From contig CM067566.1 of assembly GCA_034336665.1 (NCBI GenBank), forward strand, positions 20,318,330-20,382,329: a stretch of DNA of 64,000 nucleotides. Reading direction: 5' to 3'. Below, in pieces: positions 9,212 to 22,600 of this stretch. How positions within the stretch are numbered: the stretch's first letter is position 1; each line of letters begins with the position of its first letter. Under the pieces are notes generated by a model. It was not told the DNA's origin and did not search any database. It was given only the letters and a program-made list of their open reading frames with translations. The translations under genes and the position numbers were made by a program. The DNA comes from Luscinia megarhynchos (lineage: Eukaryota > Chordata > Aves > Passeriformes > Turdidae).

Positions 9212-12174
9212 AAAGAAATTTGCAAAGCAACAGAAACATTAGGGAGTTTGTATGTTATTTTTCTATTTGTGTTTCACATTTTAAAAACAAATCCTATGTA
9301 GAACATAGGCATTACTGACATTTGCATACTTTAAGACTTTATGACACCATATGATCACTTTAATCCAGCTGGTTGTGATGCCTAATTTCCTAATATAAAG
9401 CTCTACCAGGATGCTTGAACTGCATGGTTATTTTAAGGTCAGTAAATAGTTCATCTAACAGCTCCATCATTGCTGCTATGATCAGTCAGTTGCATCATTA
9501 GAAAGCAAGAATCAAATGCTGGAAATATTCCAATAAGATAATGTTGGATGGTTTCCAGAAAGACTTTTCCAAAAGACATTAGTTACTCCATCTCTGCCTG
9601 GACTGGCGTTTATCCAGACAATGTCCTGTTCTCTATATGGTGCTACCTAGTGACTCACTGCATATTATCTATGCCCCACTGCATCATGGATTGTCCTTGC
9701 TATCTGATAGCAATCAACTGGAAATCTCATAATGATTTTACAAATTCTTTTGCCATTTTTATGTCTTCAGCTACTTAAGAAGGTTTTCTTAAGACTGTAT
9801 TTTTATAACAACCAAATTCAGAGAGGGATTCTATGACTCCCAATATTTTTTGCAGGTAATGATTTGGGTAATGAAAGTGTTGTCTCAAGATTTAAAATTA
9901 TAATACAGCCATCACTCACCACCTGAATAACAAAGAATAATATCAGAGAAGGTTTTAAAAAGAAGAGGTGGAGATAACTTTGGAGAAGAATCAATCCCAG
10001 TTGTATTCATGAAATGAGATAGAGTTTGATTGACTGCAGGAAAGTAGTGAAATCCTGAACCAACTCTTATTTTTAAAATTTTGTGAGCTTTATTGGACAT
10101 CCTTTACTTGGATAATATAAGAGAACAATTGTCATTTAGATCTTCAAATATTTTTTCTATTTATTTAGGGTATTTTTTTGTCATAGAGAATGAGTATTTT
10201 TACCTAACCGATGACTCAGGAATAAAAGTTATACATTTAAACTGATGAACTTTATGCCAATCAGTATAATAGCTCTTTTACTGGAACTGCATCAGAAGTA
10301 AATGGCTCTCATGATTCTCTCTGAACTAAGTCCAAGAACAAATTCATTTTCTGTTGTGTTCCAAAAAATCTGTCCTTCTGCAGAGTAGAGTACAGTGTGT
10401 AAAATTGCATAGTGGAGTTTTGCACATTTATTTTTCTTCATACAGCGATTTAGAAAATTGATTTTTTTCTTCATTCCCTCTTCTTATCTCTATGTTGACT
10501 TTAATTTCTCAAGTTGTACTTTCTCTAGTTTTTTCCAAATTAAAGATCAAAGGATTCTGTGATCACTAGAGAGAGCAACATATTTCACAGGCTTCCCTAA
10601 TTTTCTTTTTCTTACAGTTTATATATACTTTTCTTAAGTACCATTTTCACCATGGCAGTGAAATAACCTGCAATTATTTTAAAGAACAAGTCTTAGTGTG
10701 CAGGTAATACTTAACCTTTTTTTTTTTTTTTTTCTGATTAAAAGAATAACAAACTTTAAATATATTATAAATTTTTACAATGCATTCTGATGAAAGCAAA
10801 GGTAATATTATTATGATCAGCTGCAGTGTATGAATTCAAATTTAGGTAAAACAAACTCATCAGCCAGCTTAGAAAATGGAAAAAGAATCAACTAAAGCTC
10901 TAGATGACAAGGAATCAAATGCAATCCTTTGAAGTATATTTTCTTGACTTTCATTTCAAGACACAGGTAATTTTTTACATCTGCAGTTGTTTTATGTGGC
11001 TACACAAACATGCAAATGAAGTCTACAAACACTCTTTAAAACAATCTGTCTGCCAAAGAATCAAAAGACTGCTCTGATAAGACATTTTAGAGCTCTATTC
11101 TTTGTTAATCAATTTGACCCTATAAAGAAAAACATAGTAGTTTAACTGTTAGCATAGATATTTTGTTGGACAAAAATATTTTAAAAAATTGGTGAGAGGA
11201 ATCAGCAAATCCATGTTTTGTTTAAAGTAAGTATTGCTGTGATACTTATATGTCTCTGCTTGATGATTACATTGGTGAAACTCATTTAACAATTCTGTGT
11301 TTTGTTGTTTTTCTTTATAAACTGCAAGAATGAGCATTTCACTTGGTTCAAAAAGACAGACTCATAAAATCTTTGACTAGTTTTTTGCATTAATTAAAAG
11401 GGGACATTTTAGCCTTTGAATAAAATGCAGCCTGTGTTAGCAGCTGAGGTAAACAGCAAGCTGAATTCAGATATTTTCATTTAATCAGAAATTGTTTTCA
11501 GCAATAAAACATAAATTAGTACTTGGATCAAATCAATTTGGTGTTGATTTTGCACAGACATTCTTTTTACAAAATTTATGGCCAAAAAAGAGTACTGAGG
11601 GGAAAGTCCTTTCTCTTGCCTTTTTTGTTTTTCATTATATTAAAAAATCTTGTCCATGTTCATGGAATATAAAAATTAAATAATTCCACCAGTTTGCTTT
11701 ACATCTGTTTAGCTGGCTTTGCTTATATACAAATGCAGAATTTTTATGATCCCATGCAGAATATTCATACCAAGTCATGTCTGCTGAAAACACAGAATGA
11801 AGATTGTTGTAGTTACACAGTTTTAGTAAGGATTTTTCCTTAATATTTAATTAGCTGTGAAAGTAGAGTTGTCCCCTGAAGATTCTGCTGTTTTTCTAGA
11901 CAGGACTTTATTGCTTGTCCTGGATATTGAACACTGTTCTTATTTCCCTGGCTCTAGCAATATTGTCCCTTCATTTACACATTTACGGATTGAAATTTCT
12001 ATGGTATTTAGAAAAACTTGCACAAAGATAATTTCAGACCTTGGATAAAATTGTGGAAGATCTTAGAAATATCTGAAGGACTGGAAATTGTCTAAAAATA
12101 CATCATGGTAAATTGTGGTGGCGAACCTGAAACTTTCTTATGAGGTAGCAATTTGTAATATAAAAATGTGAAAA
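9212..12174. other. Gene-free AT-rich stretch
   Basis: No gene, RNA gene or recognisable repeat is seen, apart from a T run of about 17 at 10717-10733. Open frames here are short and featureless. Confidence 0.5.
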
Positions 12175-12300
12175 AGTAGAACTGTGGATGTCATCTACAA
12201 GATCTTGATTTTAGCAAGGTGTTAAACTGATAAGATATAGACTGACAATAAGTCAAAAATTGGCTCAATTGCCAGACTTAAAAAGGGATATTGTGAGTAA
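12175..12300 (+). mobile_element. Old CR1 reverse transcriptase remnant, plus strand
   Basis: GTGGATGTCATCTAC is followed by a GATTTTAGCAAGG segment, which corresponds to the CR1 RT motif [12 protein letters not shown] with a frameshift. About 60 bases on, AAAATTGGCTCAATTGCCAG resembles the CR1 segment encoding KNWLDGR. The spacing is shorter than in CR1, implying a deletion. It is highly decayed, with no usable frame. Confidence 0.5.
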
Positions 12301-12844
12301 GAAGGAGAAGAAAATATGGAAGGAAAAGAATTCTCAAATGTGTCATAAGCTGAAAAAGATGTTCACATTTAGGAGGCTCAAGGGGAAAAGAAAACCCACT
12401 GTGACTGTCAAATTCATAGGACTGTGTAAGAATTCTGCACATAAAAGAAAGAAAAAACTTGGTGAGATTAGTTAAGAGAATTTAGCATCACTATTCATCT
12501 GAGGGTTCTGTCTGACAAGAAAAATACATACTAGTTTTTTGCTGCTACTATTACAGTTTCACTATAAGCAAACATGAACAGCACAAAATATCTGTTCTTC
12601 TACTTAAAACATTCGATCAATGCTTTAGGTAGCAAGTGAATTTTATTTTTACTGCTATAATTGCATAGTTTCAAAATTAAGATTATTAGATCAGCTACAC
12701 TTCTTAATGAAAATGTGTAGAAGACTACCTTTGGCCAGATATATTAATGAATAGTCTATTTTTTAACTTATAAGTTAAACTTGTAGTTGAAACAAGAACA
12801 TAATGGATTTTGGTTTTATTGTCCCTAGAAATTGCACCAATGTG
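12301..12844. other. Gene-free stretch between two CR1 remnants
   Basis: Nothing recognisable. A lysine-rich 71-codon open frame (12260-12475) overlaps the edge of the CR1 remnant and has no family resemblance; it reflects A-rich sequence. Confidence 0.5.
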
Positions 12845-13305
12845 ATTATAGAATCATAGAATAATTTAGGCTGGAAAAGGTCTGTAAGATCACTGAGCTG
12901 TAAACTAGCACTGCCAAGTTCACCACCAGAATACCTTTATGGCACTTGGGAACCTGTGCCTGTCTTTTAAATACCTGTAGGGATGGGGACTCAACCACTT
13001 CCCCAGGCAGCCTGTTTTGATGCTTGGCAACCCCCACAGTAAATAATTTTTTCCTAATATCCCATCTAAACTTCCTTTGGTGCAACTTGAGGTCATCTCC
13101 TCTTGTCCTGTTGCTTGTTACTTGGGGGAACTGTCCAACCTCCTGCAGCTGTAGAGAGCAATAAGGCGACCCCTGAATCTCCTTTTATCCAGTCCAGCCA
13201 ACTGCAGCTCCCTCAGTTTCTCCTCTCACTACTTGTGCTTCAGGTTTTTCATCAGTCCTTGCTGCTGCTGTTATACCAGTCCTTTGCATTTTGGTACATC
13301 CTAAG
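12845..13305 (-). mobile_element. CR1 LINE 3' end, minus strand
   Basis: The 3' tail lies at 12845 (antisense ATAGAATCATAGAAT). Going upward, the segments typical of antisense CR1 3' regions appear in order: a CTAGCACTGCCAAGTTCACC segment, the GGGATGGGGACTCAACCACT segment, a CTTCCTTTGGTGCAACTTGAG segment, and a TCATCTCCTCTTGTCCTGTT segment. It fades near 13305. It contains no RT sequence, so it is a short 5'-truncated copy. The sequence is moderately diverged, suggesting an older subfamily. Confidence 0.88.
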
Positions 13306-13952
13306 CTACTTTTAACACTGTTTCAGAATATGTGCTTAACTTTCTGAGATCTGAGAATTTTATTTATGACAGCACTGTTCAAGGGTTCTTGGTGTGTTAG
13401 GGAAAGAATTCACTTGGACTGCTGTTACCAACATTCCTTTTTGCCTTTTAAATACTTCATTGTTTCTAAAAGTTTGTAAACAGCCTAGTTTGTAAAAATT
13501 AGGCTTTCTGTCAGTCACTGAAAACAGTATCTCACTGCTTTCAAATTCATTTTACTTATATCTAGACCTGATGTGCAGATTAATTGACAGTACTTGGTCT
13601 AACATGAATTTTCAACTCTGATTAAGAAAGGCAAATAGAAAGATGTTCAAGGTACTACTAGTCTAAGAAATAAGTGATATAGTAGCTGGAAAATTCCCTT
13701 GTAAATCTTTAATATATTTAGAAAGGGCCTTATTGTTTCAAAGATCTCCAGTCATCTAATAGCAAGGAAAGTAATAGTTTTATGGGTATAAAAATCTTTT
13801 CCTTTCTGACATCTCAAAATTCTTCATGTATTAAAAGCATTATGCACATTATGACATAAATGCTGAAGTATCTAGATTACAAAAATGAAGATACTGTCAC
13901 TCTAGCATTTGGTGAAGGAAAAAAAAAAACATGCCAGAGACAGGACTATGGA

Positions 13953-13994
13953 AGAGATACTGTTAATTCAAATAGAGATATTGTTAATTCAAGC
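13953..13994. repeat. 21-base tandem duplication
   Basis: Two adjacent 21-base copies (13953-13973 and 13974-13994) starting AGAGATA, differing at three positions. It is a simple local duplication with no known function. Confidence 0.85.
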
Positions 13995-15082
13995 AATTAA
14001 TAATTGGTCTTGGATTTTAAAGCTAAATCTAATATTGCATCTGAAATATTCTCAGCAGCTGGTTAATCTTTTCTTAAATATTTTATTTTTTATTCTTCTT
14101 ATTTTATTTATTTCACTTTTACCAGTGAAATCTCTTCCTTTTGTTCTTTTAATCAAAGATGCATTTAAATGACCCTCTTGCTGATGCTCTTGTCTGATGT
14201 CTTTAATTCTACTTTATTATCACAGGTATATAATTTTCTCAATTAACTGCTTCATGTGTACCTTGAGAACTGCAGATTCTAACCTTTGAGGCTTTCTAGC
14301 CAGGATATTACAAGCTTGCCAATTACTTATTTTCAGTGACAGTGAGTAGTGTCATTCAATTCATTAAATATCTCACCTTTCTGTGGAGCAGGCAAAACTT
14401 ATTCAGAACTCTAAGATTTAAATGAAGAATAACATAAAAAAGTAGTGTCAAGAATAACAACTATATATGGTAAAAAAAACTGAAGATGGCAAACCATGCA
14501 CTTGAGAACAATCCTTACATGTTGCAGTTAACCGTGTAGTTTCTTGTTTTTCAGGTCAATTTTTTTTGAGATTTGTGAAATATTTCTTTTAAAATTTTGA
14601 AAAAAACATCTTTTGAATAAAATCTGATAAAATATAAGTCTTTAATTCTTTTTGATATTATTGAAATAACAGCATTTACAATGAATGACTGAATATTAAA
14701 ACACACTATAATTAAAAGCCATATTTACACTTTTATGAGGTTAAAGTTCCAAAAAACATCATACCTACAATAATGAAAGCATTTGCATGCAATTCATAAA
14801 TATGCCATAAAAGATTTTATTTACTGTTTTACAAAAACAGTGAGTGTTTGCATTCTAACACTGACATGGTGAGTACACTGCAGTCATGTAATATGAGATA
14901 GTAATCAGTAATATAGCCAAAGTACCTTCCAGCTGAAGATACTTGCTGTGGCAAATGCATTTTTATGAACAAATAATATTTCTAGAAAGCCAGTGTTGAA
15001 ATATTCTTTGAGTTTTCCTTCAAGAGAATGTTCTGGTGTTTACAGAATTCATCCTATAGTACAGAATATAGCAGCTTATAAA

Positions 15083-15112
15083 TAAACAAAACAAAACAAA
15101 ACCAACAACAAT
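15083..15112. repeat. AAACA-type A-rich simple repeat
   Basis: Short run of AAACA units on the plus strand. No adjoining retroelement tail or target duplication was identified. Confidence 0.8.
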
Positions 15113-16666
15113 AAAAATCCAAACCTGCCCCCAAACTATTTTACCTTTGGCATTTCTTTTTTATTGAAATCTCTAAAAGTGTTTGGACACAAGTTTTTCT
15201 AAGGTGGGGAACATTTGGGTTAATCAAAGCACCAGCCATTCTTGCATGAGAAATATTCTTCTACCAAAAGAAAAATGTAGAAATGAGATTTTAAACAAGG
15301 AAGTTAATAATTCAGCTTTACTTCAGTTTTAAACAGTTCTGATGGTATTCAGAGGTCAATCTAGTTCTTTGTGTCTTTTTGCAGCATCTCTCCTTGGTCA
15401 GAAGTCAGAAAGAATGCTGTCAAAAGCAATATTTTTAGAAGGAAAATTGGTTTGAAATAACATGTGCATCATCTGTAAATCTGCTTGAATAATTACATTT
15501 TTTCTTGAATCAGAAGGAAATTTATTTTGAAGTTCTTGCTGAACCAAAATCAGAAACCAACATAACACCCTTGTCCAGTTACTGATTCAACTAAAAACTG
15601 ACATCTCCTGGCAAGATCTGAATCAGCATGAAGTCTCTGTGTTTGCTACAGCCTGCAGGGCAGCCTCATGTTCCACCTGCCTTTTCATCCAATCATCATT
15701 TTCTCTGTTTTACTGTCAGATTTGCCATCCTGTGCCGGGTCATCCTTCTCTTTCTTTACCTTACCCTGGTATTTTATTGGTTCTGCTTCTAAGAACATAT
15801 TCAAGTTAAATATTCCAAGTGAGCTGTTATTCTTCCTCAGTGGACAGCTAGTTCTGTTTCTAGCAGATCCTGCAAATGCCTGATCAATCCAAGGTCTGTC
15901 CTAGACCTCACAGCAGTGAGCATCACTGTGTGTGTATGCACACATTGCCAAATTCATGTGCTCTGCAAAATGCAGTGTGAAAAGAGATTTACCTCCTCAC
16001 CCCCCAAGCCCCCCAGTTTTGTTGATCACAACTATGATACTGATAGACATGTAGCACCACAGCTCAGCATTGTTTATGTTCCAAAATACTGTGTGTTGGA
16101 TTTAGGATACTGGAAAGATGCTGAAATATTATTTTGAGAAATATTGAATTCTTGTACTCATGCACTGATGACCCCCATATAGGCCTTATGAAAACAATTA
16201 AAAGAAATTATATTGATGTGAATTAGAACTTAGCCAGGCCAGCTTCAATTAGAATTACCTTAAAGTGACACTGAAATGAAAAAAAAATCTCTAAACTTCA
16301 CAGAAAGGTGGGAGGAAGTCTCTTGCAGAAAATCACTCTTAATAGAAGTCTCTTGTTTGTATTAACGAGCCAGCAGGGTAACTGCCATCAAATGTTTTGG
16401 GCATACTCAAAAATATAAACTGACTGTTTTTCACTTACAAAGGATGCAGGCATCTGAACCTAATTTCAAGTCCAAAGAAAGATATCTGGGTTTTTTTGCA
16501 GAATTCTCAACTCCCAAATTCTTTCTTTGATTTTCTTCCAAAATTAAACTTCTCATTTCCAAGGTTACTATGTGCCACGTGTTTCCTGAGTAGCTTGTTC
16601 TTCAGACTAGATTTCTATTACAGCTCAGTCGTAGACAGACAGCCGCCTAAATTCTATCTCAAAAGG

Positions 16667-16696
16667 TAAAAACAAACAAACAAACAAAACAAAAAT
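16667..16696. repeat. CAAA simple repeat
   Basis: Short run of CAAA units followed by further A/C-rich sequence to about 16720. Confidence 0.85.
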
Positions 16697-19600
16697 ACCA
16701 CCAGAAAACCAACCAACAAATTAGAAAATTTCGTAATCATAACTTTAGTTTTTAATTAGGTATTTATTATAGTTTTGATGCAAGTGTAAGCATAAATTTG
16801 AGCAACTAGCAGGTGCAAATAAGATATCATTGACATATACATCCACCCCAGGGAATTTTTTTACTTGTCTGCCAGCATTAAACCTACCTTCCAAACAAGG
16901 ATATACATCTTTATTTGTATTTGGTGTAACAAGTGCAGATAAATTGAAGATGTCTGTCTTTGCAGTTAAGCCTATGACTTGATACTGTACTGATATATGC
17001 CTGGTGCTGTGCCATTAGCCTGGTTGGGAAAGGCTGGTAAAGCTACTTTGAATGCATGTTTTTTATATCATCTATTCTCTTTATACCTCCCTTTTCCTCC
17101 TTTAGGTTACCTCTTTCCATTCCAGCTGTGAAATTTCATTTGTTACCCTTTAAATGCACATTGTATTAAATTAACTTATTGCAGGTACCTATGAAAAAGC
17201 AAACATAGTTTTTACAGTGAATTTGAGCATAATTTTCTGTGTGACTCACTATAAACAGAAGAAAAAATAAGAGTGCAAGAAACTTTGTTTAGCTCAACAG
17301 CTATTTTCATTGGAAAATTTATTTTATTTTTGATTATCCTTTGTGTTGATTATCCGGATCATCTTTGATCTCTTCTTTTTAAATTTTCTTTTAAGATGTT
17401 ATAATTCACTTTTATGGCTGCTAAATTGCATTGTACAAATCAAGGACATTTTATTTTTAATGCAGCCATCTAACAGACTGACATCAAGTATATTATAAGG
17501 TAATATGAGGTCAGGATACCACCAGGATTAAAGCTGATTATTATGTCAATTTTGCATAAATAACTGGATCCTTACCAAAAGAAACAGAAGACTGAAAGTA
17601 ACCACTATTTAAAGAAAATTCAAGTAGCTGCAAAAATGGTTTTCACTGAAATCATTAAAAAGCGATAAATTAATAATTTTCTGCAGAACCTGAGTTTTTG
17701 TTGAAAAGCAAATAATAGCACCACATGAAAACTTGTTATGAAATTTGTAGCCTGATTTAACCAATGATAAAGCTAGGATCACTCAACTAAGTTAGGAAGA
17801 CAATCCTTATGGTGTGAGGTGTCTCTGAAGGGAAAGGTAAGAAATAGCAAAAAAGCAGAAAACATGAAAACTACTTTTATACCCATATACTTTTTACTGT
17901 TTCCAATCCCCTGCTCACACAACTGTGCAAAAATAGTAAATATTTGTACTCTAGGCAAACACATTGACAGAGTCGACGGGAAATTACTTTTGACAAAGCT
18001 TTATTCTCATCAGGAAAATGAGTGTGTTTTACAAGAGCTCTGTGATAATTACTGCAGTATCTCTCTTGCATTTTCTAGATTAAGAAGTGTGACAACCACA
18101 AAAACAGGGGAAAAAGCTCAGTGCCCAATTGTCAGAGCCTGGAGCACTCAGCACTCCTCAGGTACAAACACTACATAACTTATTGTTGTGAGAAGTGTTG
18201 AAAATCTGTCCTGAAGAATTTACAATCCCAGACCAATAAAGACCAGTTCAAACTGAGGTGAAGTGCCACCTATACAAAAAAAAATCAAATTAGATATGAT
18301 ACTAAGCCTCATGAAGAGGAAATTTAACAGCAGTTCCAGAAATTAAAACCTACCATAAACACCATCAAAAAGCAATAATAAAATCTCATCATGGTCTTCT
18401 TAACCTATGATAAGAAAAAAAAAATAATTACAAGTTAAATTTAGGAATGGAAATCAAGTGGTATATAATATAAATAGTTCTTTCATTGTGTAGTTTTTAA
18501 AGGCTATGAGAGAATTTAAGTTGACTTTTTTTCTTATAGCATCTCTTGATTTTCTTCCTTCTCTCTAACTCAGTATGTTGTAGATTAAAAGCCACTCCTT
18601 TGCTTGATATTATTACATTATTCTGCTTATAGACACAAATGGATGTTTGTCTTAGGACGACAAAAGGACTTTTACCATCCAATACCTTACTTTATCCTTT
18701 TGGCAATTATTATATAATATTCCTATTCTTCTTATTCTTACTGAAGCCCAGGGACTTGGACTGGAGTTCAGTGACATGAAAAGTCTTATTAATTCCAATG
18801 TTTTTTAATTAAACCCTGATTACTGTACCTTTGTGAATTCAACATCTTTCTTGTCCTTATTTAATCATTTCCCTCTACACCTTTATTGCACATTGCTGTA
18901 TGTGACTATGTCAGTGAAATTGTTGTCTACTCTGGATTATTTTCCTCAAGAGGTGATGAATTTCCCTCAAGAGGGAACTCTTATTTTTTTGCTGAAAATA
19001 AAAGCTGAAGCTTTTTTAATACTCCAAGTAAAAATTCCTATTTCAGAAGTGAAGTTTGATGTTAAACCAAAAATATATTTTTCAGCTTAAGCAAGGGTTC
19101 TTCAATGGTGTGGTTTTACTAGTAAAATTAAATTTATGTGCTCATGGGATGGTTTGTTTATGGTTTATCCAGTTTTTCTATGTAGAAAATGTCTAATTAA
19201 ATTGATTGTAACCTAAGTAATATCAATCAAAGGTCAAATGCAAGCTAACTTAAACTATAATGAGAAAAGTAATCAAAATAATGTATTTTCTCATTCTTTT
19301 CCAGGAAAATAAGGAAGCAGAAGTTCATAAAGTAAGTGAATGGTAAATGCAGTATTTAATTTAATTTAGTCCATGAAAGAAGTCGTAAATTTCATTTTCT
19401 GCTCTCATCTTCTGAGTACTTAACCAGTTCCTACTACATGATAGTACTGGGTTCTGAAAACACATTACCAGCTCAGCTGGTGGTCAATTCGTGTTGGCTT
19501 ATATCACTCAATTAGTGTGACTAACATATAAGATTTCCAGAGGGTTACTGATATTTTCACTTATTTTCTGATGGGACTTAGAGCAATTCCTGCACGTTTA

Positions 19601-22600
19601 CATTGCCCCCTCCCAACATCTGAAGTCTCCTGCTGATTTCATCCCTTTTAAACTCTGTGGAATTTTTCCAATAGGATAGAAACTGTCTTGTGTTCCAATG
19701 TTCTGAACACCAAAATACTACTAGTGATTAGTTTTGTTTTTGACAGTGAAGTAAACTTTTGGATGGATCATTAGCCTAAGAATCTTATTAAAATATCCCA
19801 GATAAGCAAAAGGAACATCTCCTAATGACACAGTCAACTTGTTCTAGTTAAAAAAAAATAATAATTCTAATAAATATTACCTCTCAAAGAAGTAAATAAA
19901 GATGATTTTGTAAGTTTAGGTTCCTATTTCTCCCATAAAATTACAGAAATTAGTCACGACAGTTTCTAAATTTTCCTTAAGACTATATCCAGATGGATAC
20001 TGAAAATATTTGGGGATGAACAAGAAAAAGTCCAGAAGGCTAGAATTATTAAATATGATATTGTACAAGTAGAAATGTTAGCAAATATTTTGCATCATAG
20101 AAATTTCATATTCATATTCATTAATCCAGTCTATAATGAAAACAACCTGCCTGATTTTGGCTGTAATATATTAATAAACTATGATTGCTTCTTTTTTTCT
20201 TTTTAATTTTATTTAGAAGGCAAAGATGATCTCATTCAATGGGTTATTTTATCTTTCCTAAAACTGAAGAATTTTGCAGGTTACAGATAAAAATGAAATT
20301 ATGAAATTTTTTTGTTATCTCCTGCTGAATATCATTTCCTGTGTTACTGCACTTCTGAATATCTGAGTGATACTCTACTGCTACCCCGGAAATCTGTTGT
20401 CACAATTATTTTGGGCTGAGTTTCAGCAACTGGTTTCTAATTTTGTTAAAATAACCAGTGTAATTGCTAATCCTCTGGCATCTTCTCAAATGATCTGTGT
20501 GATTTTGTCCAAAAATCTACTCTATGTAAATTTGTTACATTGCTCAGCATATTCATTCTAAGTATTCTATCTTGGTGTTATTTAATGTGTTGTAAAAGTT
20601 TTGCCAGGAAAAGTCTAGGAAGATAATATATTAGGACTTTAATTCCATACACAATATTAAGGATGAGAACCAAAACCTTTTCATACTACTGTGCTCGCTA
20701 TAAATATTCCATGAATACCCAGAATATGAGTACTATCCCTTCCAACTTCTTCCAGGGAAAGTGTAAGAGTTCACTGAGTGGATGAATTAAAGAAAAAAAC
20801 CCAATATAAATAAAAGTCCAACCCAATGTAATTCCTAAGGAGAGTTGTCTCAAACAATTAGCTCTCCCAAGTCATTGTTAGTGCCTTAATTCTCAGGAAA
20901 GGCACTAGGCAGACTTCCTTAAATATTTCTAACTAATATTAGAACTGTTTCACAATATAACCATGCAGAAATAAGAAAATAATTTACTTCTTAAAAATGA
21001 AAATTTCTATATTTTATAAAAACCCCAGAAAAATAAAGAAAATTAATAATGTTTTGTGGTCACCCTTTTTTTATGTCTAGAGTATTTTGAAGACAATTAA
21101 TTATTAAGAGTAATATTCTGGTGACACTAGTGATAGGAATTAAAGAGTTTATTCAAAAGAAAATATCAACACATTCAAAAAATTCATTTTGGTACTGATG
21201 TAAGTGATTCTCTGGAGTTGTTTCCAGAATTAACATTATAATTTTTTTTCAGAATCTTAGGGCAATTTCAATGAAATACTACATTTCAAACCTCTTTCTA
21301 TTTTCATTTCTGTGTCTTGGCATTGTAGGCTCAATATAATTGTATTTCTTAGAAAATTGCAGTCCAAAGATACCTGTGAGAACTACTAGCTTCTTCTTCA
21401 GAATTTCTCAGCTTGGAAAGGGGCTGATAAACAGTTAATACAATCTCAATATCCACTTTATATAGAGAAACTTAATTTTCAACATGTGTATTGAATATTT
21501 ATGTCATCCTCCAACAATTTTCCAGGAAGTCTATTGATATTCACCAATAGATAGCTTTTTTATTTTATATTGTAAAATTCCCTCTGTCTAGTAATCTTGA
21601 GATTTGAGTACAAAGATTTTCAGACAAAATGCTTTTCTCTTGCTGATTCTAAGGAGAATATATATAGTTCTAGTGATTTTTTCTTCAAATTCATTGTGCT
21701 AGCTGAGAGACAACCCATTATAAATAAATTCCAGTCTGTCTTCTTAACCACACTCAGGTGAAGTGAAAAATGTCTCAGACAATATTGGGTTTGAGGCAAA
21801 GAGGTACCAGTGGGAGTTCAGTCATGCCATTTAAAAAAGTGAACTGATTTAAAATATTCACCAAGTCTCATTTGAGATGCAGAATTTATTTTAGTCTTGT
21901 TTTGGTGCAATTATTGCATATGCTTCAAATCAGCATCATATCTTTGCTTCTACTCCATGCTGATTATCCATTTCTGCGTTTGTTTTCTCATTGGACTGTA
22001 AAACTTGTCTAATTGTTGCCCTATTAATCCAAGGATTTTTAAAGCTTGAAACTTCTGAATGTCTGCCAAATTGAAGCTCTATTCTCCTGATGCCTTTTGC
22101 CAGCAGAAGAAAGAAAAGATCTAATTTTTCTCAAAGCTGGAATGAGAATGTAGGTCTTAAAAAATTAAAGATGATGAACCAGAAGGGGGTTTTCTCTGAA
22201 GAGTGTTGATGAGACCCAGGGTGCAGGACTCAGAAGGTAAATCACTCTATTCTCTCATTTAATAAAACAAGCCAATTTATAATATATATTGTGTGCTATA
22301 TAATATAAATATAAAATCATGTCATCCTCCCGTTTGGATTTGATACTGTACTGTTCTCATCTGAATTCACCAACCAGCAACACATACTTGTACACATATG
22401 TTTTACCTATGCATACATGTCTTTCCCCAAGGACTAGAACCAAGAGAAAATCAAAATTTGACTATGCACCATTCTAAAAAGAATAAAGACCTGTAATATA
22501 GGTAGGAAAACAAAGTCAACTGAAAAAACTCTTGTAGCATTGTACTTGCTGAAAAACTAATATTTAACAGCAAATTGCTATGAATCACAAAGATGTTTAG

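Noticed and set aside
17819..18178. 119-codon open frame, the longest outside known repeats on this part of the plus strand
   Set aside because: No recognised domain, no splice or promoter context, and overlapping frames on the minus strand. Length is within what chance allows in 64 kb.
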